From Nonomuraea glycinis (GTDB lineage Bacteria > Actinomycetota > Actinomycetes > Streptosporangiales > Streptosporangiaceae), in assembly GCF_014646515.1 (NCBI RefSeq), contig NZ_BMNK01000011.1, forward strand, positions 84,634 to 148,633: a stretch of 64,000 nt of DNA. Reading direction: 5' to 3'. Below, one piece after another: positions 1-8,106 of the stretch. The notes beneath the pieces are model-generated. The model had not been told where the DNA came from and ran no database searches. It was given only the letters and a program-made list of their open reading frames with translations. The translations under genes and the position numbers were made by a program. Positions within the stretch are counted from its first letter, which is position 1. Each line of letters begins with the position of its first letter.

Positions 1-11
1 ACGTTCGGGAG

Positions 12-365
12 TCAGGTGGCTTCGGCGTCGTACGGGGGGATCTCACCGAAGCCGAGCTCGCCGCCGGGGGCGCCCGCATAGGCGGGCGAGGTGTCCGGCT
101 CGGGCTTGTCGTTCCACTCTCCCTCGACGTCGTCCAGGAGATGCTTGCGTACGAAGTTGCGCGGGTTGAGGTCGGCCGGGTCGAAGTTGGAGAACTCCGG
201 CCCCAGGCCCGCGCGCAGGTCGTCGCGCGCGGTGTTGGCCATCCGGCGCAGGTTGCGCAGCGTCCTGCCGGCCTGGGAAGCCACTTCCGGCAGCTTACTC
301 GGACCGAAGACCAGCAACGCGATGATGATCAGCGCGCCGATTTCCATCCAGCCAAGTCCGAACAC
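12..365 (-). CDS. tatB: Sec-independent (twin-arginine) translocase subunit TatB
   Basis: 117 aa. A short N-terminal membrane helix (MEIGALIIIALLVFGPSKLP) leads into the FGPSKLPE turn and an amphipathic helix, the TatA/B layout; the long acidic C-terminal tail and gene context favour TatB. TatB forms the substrate receptor with TatC and exports folded proteins. The GTG at 365 is chosen because AGGAG lies 6 bases upstream; an in-frame extension to 473 lacks a ribosome site and would bury the membrane helix. The gene follows the HtrA gene on the same strand, the order seen after sigE in mycobacteria. No tatC is present in the window. Confidence 0.88.
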   Translation of the reverse strand: MFGLGWMEIGALIIIALLVFGPSKLPEVASQAGRTLRNLRRMANTARDDLRAGLGPEFSNFDPADLNPRNFVRKHLLDDVEGEWNDKPEPDTSPAYAGAPGGELGFGEIPPYDAEAT

Positions 366-480
366 CTGAGCTCCTAGCAGTCCACCGCCCCGAGGAATCG
401 GCCTCGGCCTATCCCCAGGGTAAGGGCTGTCCGGGGTGAGCCGACCTCCCCAAGCGGTACCAATTGCCCCCAAGCGGTCG

Positions 481-2502
481 TCAGGAGGGAGTGGGAGCGG
501 GCTCCTCGTCGGCGCTCACCGTCAGGGTCGCCGTGTGCTCCTCGTTGTCGCGCTCGTACTTGATGGTGAGTTTGGCGCCGGGCGCCTTGCTGCGGATCAG
601 CGCGATCAGCTCGTTGCCGTCCTGGAGGCGTACGTTGTCGACCTCCACGATCACGTCGCCGGCCTTGAGGCCCGCCTGGTGCGCGGGGCCGCCCTTGTCC
701 ACCGCCGGCCGGCCGCCCAGGTTGCCGGTGGCGATGCGGACGCCTTCGCCGCGGTATTCCCTGTCCAGCACGATGCCGATCTTGGGCCGCTTGGCCTTGC
801 CCGTGGTGACCAGCTCCTGCGCCACGCGGCGGGCCTGGTTGACCGGGATGGCGAAGCCGAGGCCGATGCTGCCGCTCTGGCTGGTCAGCGAGCGGCTCAG
901 GGTGGCGATGGCGGAGTTGACGCCGATGACCTCGCCGTTGCCGTTGACCAGCGGGCCACCCGAGTTGCCGGGGTTGATGGCCGCGTCGGTCTGGATGGCG
1001 CTGATGTAGGCGGGCTCCTCGCCGCTGGCGCCGGTCTCGTCCCCCGCGATGACCGGGCGGTTGAGCGAGCTGACGATGCCGGTGGTGACCGTGCCCGTCA
1101 GGCCCAGCGGTGAGCCGATCGCGATCACCGGGTCGCCCACGACGACCTGGTCGGAGTTGCCGAGCCTGGCCTCCGGAGTCCCGAAGGTCTCTTCGGGCTT
1201 GACCACGGCCAGGTCGGAGCCGGGGTCACGGCCGACGATGCGGGCGGTCGTGGTCTTGCGGTTGTTGAACACGATCTTGATCTCGCCACCCTTGGCGGCC
1301 AGGGCGACCACGTGGTTGTTGGTCACCACGTACCCGTCCTTGATCAGGAAGCCCGAGCCGCTCGCCGCCTCGGTGTTGCCGCCGTTGCCGACTTCGAGCG
1401 AGACCACGCTGGGCAGCACCCGGGAGGCCACGCCGGCCACGGAGTCGGGCGCCCGGTCGGTGGCGCCGGTCGGCGCCTGGGGCAGGCTGTAGCTGGGGTC
1501 GGTGCCGGCGCTCGGCCTGGTGAGCAGGTACGTCCCCGCACTGCCGAGCAGGGAGGCCGTGAGCGCGATCACCGTGGCGAGCACGACCAGGAACGCCGTG
1601 CTGGGACCGCGTCTGCCCGCGGACGTCGCGCCGCCGGGCGAACCAGGGGGCGGCGGTCCCCAGGTAGGCCCCATGCCCAGGGCGTTCGGCGGTGGCGGCG
1701 GCGCGCCGCCGGCCCGCCCCTGATTGCCGAAGAACGGCCACTCCGCGGTGCCGAAGTTCGGCCCCCCGGGATTGCCGAACACCGGACCGTCACCCCGCGG
1801 GCTGCCGAGCCCCTGAGTCTCGCCGCTCGGATTGCCGAACACAGGACCGTCACCCCGCGAGCCGCCGAAACCCTGGGTCTCGCCGCTCGGATTGCCGTAT
1901 CCGGGGCCCTCGCCGCTGGGACTGCCGAAGACCGGGCTGTCACCGGCGGCACCGGGGGACGGACCGGACCCGCTGAAGCCGGACCCGTCACCACCGGGCC
2001 GCTGAAAGGCCGAATCGTCACCGCTGGTCCGTCGGAAGGCCGAGTCATCCCCGCTGGGCCGCTGGAACGGGGACCGTTCACCGCTGGGCCGGAAAGAGGG
2101 GCCTTCACCACCGGGCGACTGGTAAGCAGACCCCTCACCACCGGGCCTGAGATATGGGCCGTCACCACCGGGCGACTGGAAAGCAGATCCCTCGCCGCCG
2201 GGCCTGAGATATGGGCCGTCACCACCGGGCGGGTGGAACGCAGGGCCGTCACCGCCGGGCCGTTCGAAGGACGGGCCCTCCCCGAAGGTGGGGGCCTCGT
2301 AGGCGCGAGTGTCGGCACGGGGGGCGCCGAACGCATTGTCGTAGGAGGGGGTGCCGCTGCCCGAGGGGTCGCCCCACGGGTTGCCGGAGGGCCCGCCGGA
2401 CGGCTCCGGCTGCCCACCCACCGGCAGGAACTCCGGGCGTCCCTGTGGCCCGGAGCTGTCCGACGGCGTGCGTCCTTCGGTGGGGCGCGTCTCGTCGGTC
2501 AT
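481..2502 (-). CDS. htrA: HtrA/DegP-family membrane serine protease with PDZ domain and repetitive cytoplasmic tail
   Basis: 673 aa. Residues 1-300 are a disordered Gly/Pro/Ser-rich segment built from short near-repeats (such as GGDGPYLRPGGEG). One membrane helix follows at about 303-328, then a trypsin-like domain with triad His397 (TNNHVV), Asp430 (GSDLAVV) and Ser514 (GNSGGP), then a C-terminal PDZ domain at about 590-665. The protease domain should lie outside the membrane and degrade or refold damaged envelope proteins. It lies downstream of sigE and the anti-sigma gene, so an envelope-stress role is likely. The cytoplasmic tail is unusually long; mycobacterial HtrA homologues also carry an N-terminal extension, though I cannot compare them here. 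Confidence 0.92.
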   Translation of the reverse strand: MTDETRPTEGRTPSDSSGPQGRPEFLPVGGQPEPSGGPSGNPWGDPSGSGTPSYDNAFGAPRADTRAYEAPTFGEGPSFERPGGDGPAFHPPGGDGPYLRPGGEGSAFQSPGGDGPYLRPGGEGSAYQSPGGEGPSFRPSGERSPFQRPSGDDSAFRRTSGDDSAFQRPGGDGSGFSGSGPSPGAAGDSPVFGSPSGEGPGYGNPSGETQGFGGSRGDGPVFGNPSGETQGLGSPRGDGPVFGNPGGPNFGTAEWPFFGNQGRAGGAPPPPPNALGMGPTWGPPPPGSPGGATSAGRRGPSTAFLVVLATVIALTASLLGSAGTYLLTRPSAGTDPSYSLPQAPTGATDRAPDSVAGVASRVLPSVVSLEVGNGGNTEAASGSGFLIKDGYVVTNNHVVALAAKGGEIKIVFNNRKTTTARIVGRDPGSDLAVVKPEETFGTPEARLGNSDQVVVGDPVIAIGSPLGLTGTVTTGIVSSLNRPVIAGDETGASGEEPAYISAIQTDAAINPGNSGGPLVNGNGEVIGVNSAIATLSRSLTSQSGSIGLGFAIPVNQARRVAQELVTTGKAKRPKIGIVLDREYRGEGVRIATGNLGGRPAVDKGGPAHQAGLKAGDVIVEVDNVRLQDGNELIALIRSKAPGAKLTIKYERDNEEHTATLTVSADEEPAPTPS

Positions 2503-2571
2503 CTAGTTCTCACCACTCCTTGCTCGGACACCGCAATCATGGTGCGATCGGCATACGAGAGTCGTTAGCAG

Positions 2572-2593
2572 TTGTCAGCAAATGCCCTGACAA
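2572..2593. promoter_or_regulatory. Inverted repeat between anti-sigma and htrA genes
   Basis: Perfect 7-bp arms (TTGTCAG / CTGACAA) separated by 8 bases, in the 164-bp gap upstream of htrA. There is no T-run, so an operator or RNA hairpin is as likely as a terminator. No protein can be assigned. Confidence 0.3.
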
Positions 2594-2666
2594 ATCCCGA
2601 TCCCAGATCGTATGCCCCCCACGCCACGGACTACGCCATCACGAGTATCCCAGCAGGGCCCGGCTT

Positions 2667-3206
2667 TCAGGGCGTGGCGGTGGACGGCGGCGCCGTCGGC
2701 GTCACCGAGGGCGGCTGCTGCACCCGCTTGACCAGCTCGACCGCCGGGGGCGTGCCCTGCTGCGCCGCACCGGACACGGCGAAGAACGTGCCGAGCGCGA
2801 CGGCCGCGGACACCACGCTGACCGCCACATAAGTGGTGCGGCGCCTACCGCCCCGGCCCGGACCCGAAGAGGCGCCACCATGGGCGCCCCTTCCCGGGCG
2901 GTTGTCCAAAGGGGCGATGCTGTGCGGCCCAGGGATCGGCACGCCGCCGAACGTCCGGGTAGGGAAAGGCCGCTCCCGGGGCGGCAACGGCCCACCGGGC
3001 TCGGACATCCGCAGGAGCGACATCGTGAGATCGGCCGGCATCGGCGGGTGGTCGAGCGAGCGCAGGCGCGACTTCAGCGCCCGCGTCGAGTCCACCTCCC
3101 GCCTGCAGTCGGCGCAGAACGTCAGATGGGCGAGAGCACGTTCGCGCTCGGCGTGACTGAGCTCGCCGTCTACCAGCGCGGAAACACGTTCACCAAGATG
3201 AGCCAT
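2667..3206 (-). CDS. rseA: Anti-sigma factor (ZAS type), RseA-like
   Basis: 179 aa. The N-terminal half carries the zinc-associated anti-sigma motif His27-x3-Cys31-x2-Cys34 (HLTFCADC). A single membrane helix lies near residues 126-147 (YVAVSVVSAAVALGTFFAV) with a short Pro-rich outer tail. It should bind and silence the sigma factor encoded immediately upstream; only one base separates the sigma stop from this ATG, so the two are probably translationally coupled. GGAGGAAG precedes the start. Unlike mycobacterial RseA, which is generally described as soluble, this one seems membrane-anchored, so it could sense envelope stress directly (inference). Confidence 0.88.
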   Translation of the reverse strand: MAHLGERVSALVDGELSHAERERALAHLTFCADCRREVDSTRALKSRLRSLDHPPMPADLTMSLLRMSEPGGPLPPRERPFPTRTFGGVPIPGPHSIAPLDNRPGRGAHGGASSGPGRGGRRRTTYVAVSVVSAAVALGTFFAVSGAAQQGTPPAVELVKRVQQPPSVTPTAPPSTATP

Positions 3207-3207
3207 A

Positions 3208-3870
3208 TCAGACTTCCTCCCCACGGGTGAAGGTCGGGGGGAGTTGAGAATTACGGGGAGCCCGATGCTCGAGCGCCTCGCGCAACTGCGCCCGGCCACG
3301 ATGAATGCGGCTCCGGACCGTCCCCAGCTTGACGCTGAGCGTGGCCGCGATCTCCTCGTACGACAGGCCTTCGATGTCGCACAGCACGATCGCCGCCCGG
3401 AACTCGGGAGTGAGCGCGTCGAGCGCGGCCTGAATGTCCGGCTCGAGGTGTGCGTCGTCGAATGCCTGCGCCGGTGACGGCTCACGACCGCGAAGCCGCT
3501 CGGCGGCGTCGTCGGCGAGCCCCTCGAACCTGATGCGCTGCTTGCGCCGCGCCATGTCGAGGAACAGGTTGGTCGTGATCCGGTGCAGCCAGCCTTCGAA
3601 CGTGCCGGGCGTATAGCTCGACAGCGATCGGAAGACCCGGACGAAGACCTCCTGAGTGAGGTCCTCGGCATCGTGAACATTGCCCGTCAGGCGGTAAGCC
3701 AGGCGATAGACGCGTGCGGAATGGTTCCGCACCACCTCGTCCCACGACGGAGGGGTCCAGTCGGGTTCGGGCGCGATTGAACTCATGCCGGACTCGGGCA
3801 CACTGCGCCCTGCGCCGGACTCGTGCTCATGTGACATCGGAGTATCAGCCTGGTGGTCACTTTCGTCCAC
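3208..3870 (-). CDS. sigE: ECF RNA polymerase sigma factor, SigE type
   Basis: 220 aa. Region 2 (about 43-108, with RLAYRLTGNVHDAEDLTQE) and region 4 (about 150-205, with EGLSYEEIAATLSVKLGTVR) are complete and closely match what I recall of mycobacterial SigE. The factor directs transcription of envelope-stress genes. The GTG at 3870 is preferred because AGGAG sits 5 bases upstream; an ATG at 3906 and internal ATGs are alternatives. It is followed by its anti-sigma gene, htrA and tatB, and a SigE-type promoter precedes it, implying autoregulation. Confidence 0.92.
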   Translation of the reverse strand: MDESDHQADTPMSHEHESGAGRSVPESGMSSIAPEPDWTPPSWDEVVRNHSARVYRLAYRLTGNVHDAEDLTQEVFVRVFRSLSSYTPGTFEGWLHRITTNLFLDMARRKQRIRFEGLADDAAERLRGREPSPAQAFDDAHLEPDIQAALDALTPEFRAAIVLCDIEGLSYEEIAATLSVKLGTVRSRIHRGRAQLREALEHRAPRNSQLPPTFTRGEEV

Positions 3871-3973
3871 CAGCACTCCTCTCTCTGGGACCACCGCTAC
3901 CGCCATAGTGCCTGGTTTTGTCCCTCCGTGCGCACTGGCTGCCTTCCAGACCGGCAAAGCCCGTTTAAACCTG

Positions 3974-4001
3974 CAACGCCTCGAGCCCCTCCTGAGTTCC
4001 C
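3974..4001 (-). promoter_or_regulatory. SigE-type autoregulatory promoter upstream of sigE
   Basis: On the minus strand GGGAACT (4001-3995) is followed after 16 bases by CGTTG (3978-3974). This matches the published actinobacterial SigE consensus (GGGAACY, 15-17 bases, CGTT). It would start transcription near 3967, about 100 bases before the sigE start codon. Confidence 0.7.
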
Positions 4002-4067
4002 GTCCCGGCGTGTCTCCCCTAGGCTGCGATCGGTGACCAATCGCACGAAAGTGGGGGGAGGAGGCCG

Positions 4068-4706
4068 ATGACCAGTCCGGTAGAGGCCACTCTGGCCTAT
4101 GCGGAGCAGTTCCATCATGAGGATGAGATCCTGCACGCGGCGCGGCAGCGCGGGCTGGAAATGGGGGCTCCGCCCATCCTTCCCGGTGGCGGAGCGGCGC
4201 TCTGTTTCCTCGCCACCGCGCTCAACGCCAAGTCGGTCGTCGAAATCGGCACCGGCTGCGGCGTCTCGGGCCTGTGGCTGCTGCGCGGCATGCGCGCCGA
4301 CGGCACGCTGACGAGCGTCGACGTGGAGCCGGAGCACCAGCGGCTGGCCCGTCAGGCGTTCGCGGAGGCCGGTTTCGCGGGCGGGCGGGTGCGGCTGATC
4401 GCGGGCCGGGCGCTCGACGTGCTGCCGAGGCTCTCCGACGGCGGCTACGACCTGGTCTTCGCCGACGCCGCCAAGCAGGAGTACGCCGACTACCTGGCGG
4501 AGTCCGTACGCCTGCTGCGGGTGGGCGGCATCGTGGCCTTCGACAACGTGCTGTGGCACAACCGGGTGGCCGATCCCACGCAACGGGACCCCGACACGGT
4601 GTCGCTGCGCGAGCTGGGCAAGCTCGTGCAGGCGGACGACCGCCTGCGCTCGCTGCTGATGCCGCTGGGCGACGGCCTGCTCGCCGCCGTCAAGATCGCC
4701 GAATAG
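4068..4706 (+). CDS. SAM-dependent O-methyltransferase (class I, catechol OMT-like)
   Basis: 212 aa, the full length of the O-methyltransferase family 3 fold. It shows the SAM-binding loop VVEIGTGCGVSGLWLL, an acidic motif II (LTSVDVEPEHQ) and the metal/substrate region DLVFADAAKQEYADYL. The gene is divergent from sigE, exactly as the methyltransferase Rv1220c is in Mycobacterium tuberculosis. GGGGGGAGGAGG precedes the ATG. The natural substrate is not known. Confidence 0.85.
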   Translation: MTSPVEATLAYAEQFHHEDEILHAARQRGLEMGAPPILPGGGAALCFLATALNAKSVVEIGTGCGVSGLWLLRGMRADGTLTSVDVEPEHQRLARQAFAEAGFAGGRVRLIAGRALDVLPRLSDGGYDLVFADAAKQEYADYLAESVRLLRVGGIVAFDNVLWHNRVADPTQRDPDTVSLRELGKLVQADDRLRSLLMPLGDGLLAAVKIAE

Positions 4707-4722
4707 CAGGCCGTACGCTCGG

Positions 4723-6132
4723 TTACGGCTTGGTCAGCCACTCCAGGAGCAGCCGTACACCGAAGCCGGTGGCGCCCTTGGTCAGGACGCCCTCGTCCAC
4801 CGAGCTACGCCCCACACCCGCGATGTCCAGGTGCGCCCAGGGCCGCTTGCCCGCGAACTCGCGCAGGAACAGCGCCGCCGTGATGGAGCCGCCCCCGTAG
4901 GTGGAGCCGATCTCGACGTTGGCCAGGTCCGCGATCGAGGAGCTCAGCCCGGCGGCGTAGTCCTCGATCAGCGGCATCCGCCACAGCTTGTCGTCGCTCG
5001 ACCGGCCGGCGGCCACGAGCTGCTCGGCGAGGTCGTCGTCGGTGGCGTAGACCGCGCCGACGTCGCGCCCGAGGGCCACGGTGATCGCGCCGGTGAGGGT
5101 GGCGATGTCGACGACCACGTCGGGGTCGAGCTCGGCGTCGGCGTAGGAGAGCGCGTCGGCCAGCACCAGGCGCCCCTCGGCGTCGGTGTTGAGCACCTCG
5201 ACCGTGCGGCCGCCGTACTGCTTGATCACGTCGGTGGGACGCTGGGCGGTGCCGGAGGGCATGTTCTCGGCCGCGGCGATGAGGCCGGTGACCCGGACGG
5301 GAGCGCCGAGCTCGGCCAGCGCGCCGAGGACGGCGATGACCGCGGCGCCGCCGGCCATGTCGGTCTTCTGGGTCTTCATGTTCGCCGTCGGCTTCAGCGA
5401 CAGGCCGCCGGAGTCGAAGGTGATGCCCTTGCCCACGAGCACGACGTGCCGGGTGGCGGGCTCGGCGGGGGTGTAGGAGAGCTGGATGAGCCGGGGCGGG
5501 TTGACCGAGCCCATGCCGACGGCGACGATGCCGCCGAACCCGTCGGCCTTGAGCTGCTCCTCGTCCCACACCCGCGCGGTGACGCCCTGCTCGGTGGCGC
5601 GTTCGGCGAGCCAGGCGGGGGTCTTGACCGACCCGGGCATGTTGGACAGGTCACGGGCGAGCGCGACCGCCTGCGCCACGATCCGGCCGCGTCGTACGCC
5701 TTGCTCGTCGGCGCCGACGAAGGTGATCTCCCCCACGGGCTTCTTGCCCGGCGCTCCGATCTTGAAAAAGTAGGTGGCGAGCAGGGCGGCCTCGGCGAAC
5801 GCGGTGACGTCGCCGGCCGGCACCACCACGGCCAGCCGCGCCTTGCCGCGCGCCCGGCGGCTGAGCGTCGCCGCGGCCCTGCGCAGGGCCGTGGGAGAGC
5901 CGTCGCCCACGCCGTAGAGCAGCACCCGGCCGACACCGTCCGCCCGCGCCACCGGGACGTCGACGATCTCACCCGCCTCGCCTTTGGCCTCGTAATGAGC
6001 CAGCAGGTCGGCGACAGGCACGTGCAGGTCCACCGCGAGCGCGGGATTCAGCTCCGCGGAGTAAGGCACGGCGAGCAGGTCAGCGTCGGCGGGAACGTCG
6101 GCGACCACCAACGCGGCGGTCTCAATGGGCAC
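4723..6132 (-). CDS. pepA: Leucyl aminopeptidase (M17), PepA
   Basis: 469 aa. It has the two M17 metal-site signatures, VGKGITFDSGGLSLKP and the NTDAEGRLVLADAL box, and the usual N-terminal macro-like domain. It is a cytoplasmic, probably hexameric, two-metal exopeptidase that removes N-terminal residues during peptide turnover. The GTG at 6132 has AGGAG 5 bases upstream; the GTG at 6138 would touch the ribosome site. It is convergent with the methyltransferase, with 16 bases between the stop codons. Confidence 0.93.
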   Translation of the reverse strand: MPIETAALVVADVPADADLLAVPYSAELNPALAVDLHVPVADLLAHYEAKGEAGEIVDVPVARADGVGRVLLYGVGDGSPTALRRAAATLSRRARGKARLAVVVPAGDVTAFAEAALLATYFFKIGAPGKKPVGEITFVGADEQGVRRGRIVAQAVALARDLSNMPGSVKTPAWLAERATEQGVTARVWDEEQLKADGFGGIVAVGMGSVNPPRLIQLSYTPAEPATRHVVLVGKGITFDSGGLSLKPTANMKTQKTDMAGGAAVIAVLGALAELGAPVRVTGLIAAAENMPSGTAQRPTDVIKQYGGRTVEVLNTDAEGRLVLADALSYADAELDPDVVVDIATLTGAITVALGRDVGAVYATDDDLAEQLVAAGRSSDDKLWRMPLIEDYAAGLSSSIADLANVEIGSTYGGGSITAALFLREFAGKRPWAHLDIAGVGRSSVDEGVLTKGATGFGVRLLLEWLTKP

Positions 6133-6152
6133 GGTCACTCCTCAACGTCATC

Positions 6153-6170
6153 GACCCTGGCGCCAGGGTC
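6153..6170 (-). terminator. Palindromic hairpin downstream of the DUF3117 gene
   Basis: A perfect 18-bp palindrome (GACCCTGGC/GCCAGGGTC) in the 77-bp gap between the DUF3117 gene and pepA, both on the minus strand. It has no T-tract, which is common in GC-rich actinobacteria. Confidence 0.45.
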
Positions 6171-6209
6171 GCCAGGGTCGTGGGGCCGGAAAGTTGTCTC
6201 AGGGAACTC

Positions 6210-6377
6210 TCAGCCGACGACGTTCTTCAACGCCTCGCCGAGCGCCTTCGCTTCGTCGGCGGAAATCTCCACGACGAGCCGTCCGCCACCCTCCAGGGGG
6301 ACTCGCATGACAATGCCGCGCCCTTCCTTGGTGACCTCGAGCGGACCATCGCCGGTCCGCGGCTTCATCGCCGCCAT
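6210..6377 (-). CDS. DUF3117 family small protein
   Basis: 55 aa, beginning MAAMKPRTGDGPLEVTKEG, which matches the near-invariant sequence of the DUF3117 family (Rv1211-like). Function is unknown; the family is small, soluble and conserved across actinobacteria. AGGAAGGG precedes the ATG at 6377; an in-frame extension to 6452 does not resemble the family. As in mycobacteria, it lies near a tag-type glycosylase gene. Confidence 0.9.
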   Translation of the reverse strand: MAAMKPRTGDGPLEVTKEGRGIVMRVPLEGGGRLVVEISADEAKALGEALKNVVG

Positions 6378-6520
6378 GCGTGCATCCCTTCCTGCCTTGG
6401 GCTCCCGCGGCCCGCGATTGCCGGCCTCCATGGGGGAGGTCGGCGCATTCACGTCTTCTGTGATGTCCTATTCTCCCGCATCGAGAGCCCTCATGGGTAA
6501 CGATCTCCTCCCAGAATGCG

Positions 6521-7333
6521 TTGTCCAAGGTGGCGAAGGGGTCCAAACTGGACTTTGTGCATGCACGCGCCGCTCTGTTCGACCTCTATGGGGACCACTT
6601 GCGCTCGCGCGGTGGGCAGGCGTCCGTGGCCGCACTCGTCAAGCTCATGAACCCCCTGGAAATCGCCGCTCCGGCAGTGCGTACGGCCGTTTCCCGGATG
6701 GTCCGGCAGGGATGGCTACAGTCCGTGAGGCTTCCCCAGGGAGCGGGTTACGGGCTCACCCCGAAGTGCGTCAGACGGCTGGATGAGGCGGCATTAAGAA
6801 TTTACCGAGCCGGAACACTGACCTGGCCCGGCCGCTGGCATGTGATCGTCTTCGGTCCGGTCAAGGACCGTCCGCGCCGTGAGCGGATCAGGGCCGAGCT
6901 GACCTTCCTCGGTTACGCCGCCCTGTCGGAGACGACCTGGATCGGCCCCCGGTCCGCCGTGGAGCTGGACACCCTGCTCGACGGCGAGCGGGTGCGCGCC
7001 GACAGGTTCGACGCGACGCTCGGCGGCGACCCGTGCGAACTGGTCGCGCGGGCGTGGGATCTGACCGCCATCGGCGAGGCGTACGAGAGCTGGCACGCCG
7101 AGGCTGTCACGCTGGTCAGCGCCCTGCCGGAGACGGCATCGGCCGACCAGGTGTTCGCGACCAGGAGCAGACTCGTGCACGGATGGCGAAATTTCCTGTT
7201 TCGCGACCCTGGTCTGCCACCCGAGCTACTACCGGCCGGCTGGCCGGGCGAGAAGGCACGGGCCTTCTTCGAGCAGGAGGCCGCCAGGCTGCTGCCCGCA
7301 GCCGCCGCGTTCGTCGACAGGGAGCTGCATTGA
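6521..7333 (+). CDS. PaaX-family transcriptional regulator
   Basis: 270 aa. The N-terminal winged helix (LFDLYGDHLRSRGGQASVAALVKLM, continued by AVRTAVSRMVRQGWLQSV) and the PaaX central domain with TWPGRWHVIVFG identify the family. PaaX represses phenylacetate degradation in proteobacteria and responds to phenylacetyl-CoA. Its stop overlaps the start of an enoyl-CoA hydratase gene, so the two are co-translated. The start is uncertain: TTG at 6521 has no clear ribosome site, and GTG at 6557 would begin at the conserved HARAALFDLYG segment. The other paa genes are not in the window. Confidence 0.85.
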   Translation: MSKVAKGSKLDFVHARAALFDLYGDHLRSRGGQASVAALVKLMNPLEIAAPAVRTAVSRMVRQGWLQSVRLPQGAGYGLTPKCVRRLDEAALRIYRAGTLTWPGRWHVIVFGPVKDRPRRERIRAELTFLGYAALSETTWIGPRSAVELDTLLDGERVRADRFDATLGGDPCELVARAWDLTAIGEAYESWHAEAVTLVSALPETASADQVFATRSRLVHGWRNFLFRDPGLPPELLPAGWPGEKARAFFEQEAARLLPAAAAFVDRELH

Positions 7334-8106
7334 TCCGCTACGAGATGACCGACGCCGTCGCCACCATCACGCTCGACCGCCCCGAGGCGATGAACTCGCT
7401 GACGGCCGAGGTCAAGGTCGCGCTGCTGGCGGCGCTGCGGCGGGCGGCGAGCGACCAGCAGGTGCGCGCCGTCCTGCTCACCGGCTCGGGCCGGGCCTTC
7501 TGCGCGGGCCAGGACCTGCACGAGCACGCGGCCAACCTGGAGGCGGGCCGCGGCCTGGCCGACACCGTGCGCGCGCACTACAACCCGATCGTCGAGCTGC
7601 TCACCACCATGGACAAGCCCGTCGTGGCCGCGATCAACGGGGTGGCCGCCGGCGCCGGCGCCTCGCTCGCCTTCGCCTGTGACCTGCGGGTCGCCTCGGA
7701 GAAGGCCAAGTTCGCGCTGGCCTTCGCGGGCATCGGGCTGGCCCCGGACTCCGGCGCCTCGTGGACGCTGCAGCGCCTGGTCGGCCTGGGCCGCGCGAGC
7801 GAGCTGATGCTGCTCGGCGAGCCCGTCGACGCGGCCCGCGCGCTGGAGCTCGGCCTGGTCACCCGGGTGGTGCCCGCCGACGAGGTGCTCAAGACCGCCG
7901 CCGAGCTCGCCCAGCGGCTCGCCGACGGGCCGACGCGGGCCTTCGCCGCCACCAAGCAGGCACTGGCGTACGCGGCGACGCACGCGTTGCCGGAGGCCCT
8001 GATCCTGGAGGCCGACCTTCAGGACGAGTGCGTCGCCACCAGGGATCACCTGGACGCGACCACGTCCTTCCTCGCCAAGGAGCGCCCCGTCTTCACCGGC
8101 CGCTGA
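7330..8106 (+). CDS. Enoyl-CoA hydratase/isomerase (crotonase superfamily, PaaG-like)
   Basis: 258 aa. The crotonase fold is clear from LDRPEAMNSLT, the oxyanion-hole segments RAFCAGQDL and INGVAAGAGASLA, and the GLAPDSGASW segment, whose acidic residue suits PaaG-like isomerases. It should hydrate or isomerise an acyl-CoA in fatty or aromatic acid breakdown. The TTG at 7330 has GGGAG 5 bases upstream and shares two bases with the paaX stop (TTGA), indicating coupling. The C-terminal codons overlap the convergent tag gene by 14 bases. Confidence 0.88.
   Translation: MIRYEMTDAVATITLDRPEAMNSLTAEVKVALLAALRRAASDQQVRAVLLTGSGRAFCAGQDLHEHAANLEAGRGLADTVRAHYNPIVELLTTMDKPVVAAINGVAAGAGASLAFACDLRVASEKAKFALAFAGIGLAPDSGASWTLQRLVGLGRASELMLLGEPVDAARALELGLVTRVVPADEVLKTAAELAQRLADGPTRAFAATKQALAYAATHALPEALILEADLQDECVATRDHLDATTSFLAKERPVFTGR

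Noticed and set aside
1700..2300. Regular DNA repeats suggesting a CRISPR array
   Set aside because: The repeats are in frame and encode the HtrA tail; no constant repeat with unique spacers is present and no cas genes are near.
4831..6786. 651-codon open frame on the plus strand opposite pepA
   Set aside because: GC-rich DNA leaves the antisense frame of pepA open by codon bias; no family resemblance and low-complexity composition.
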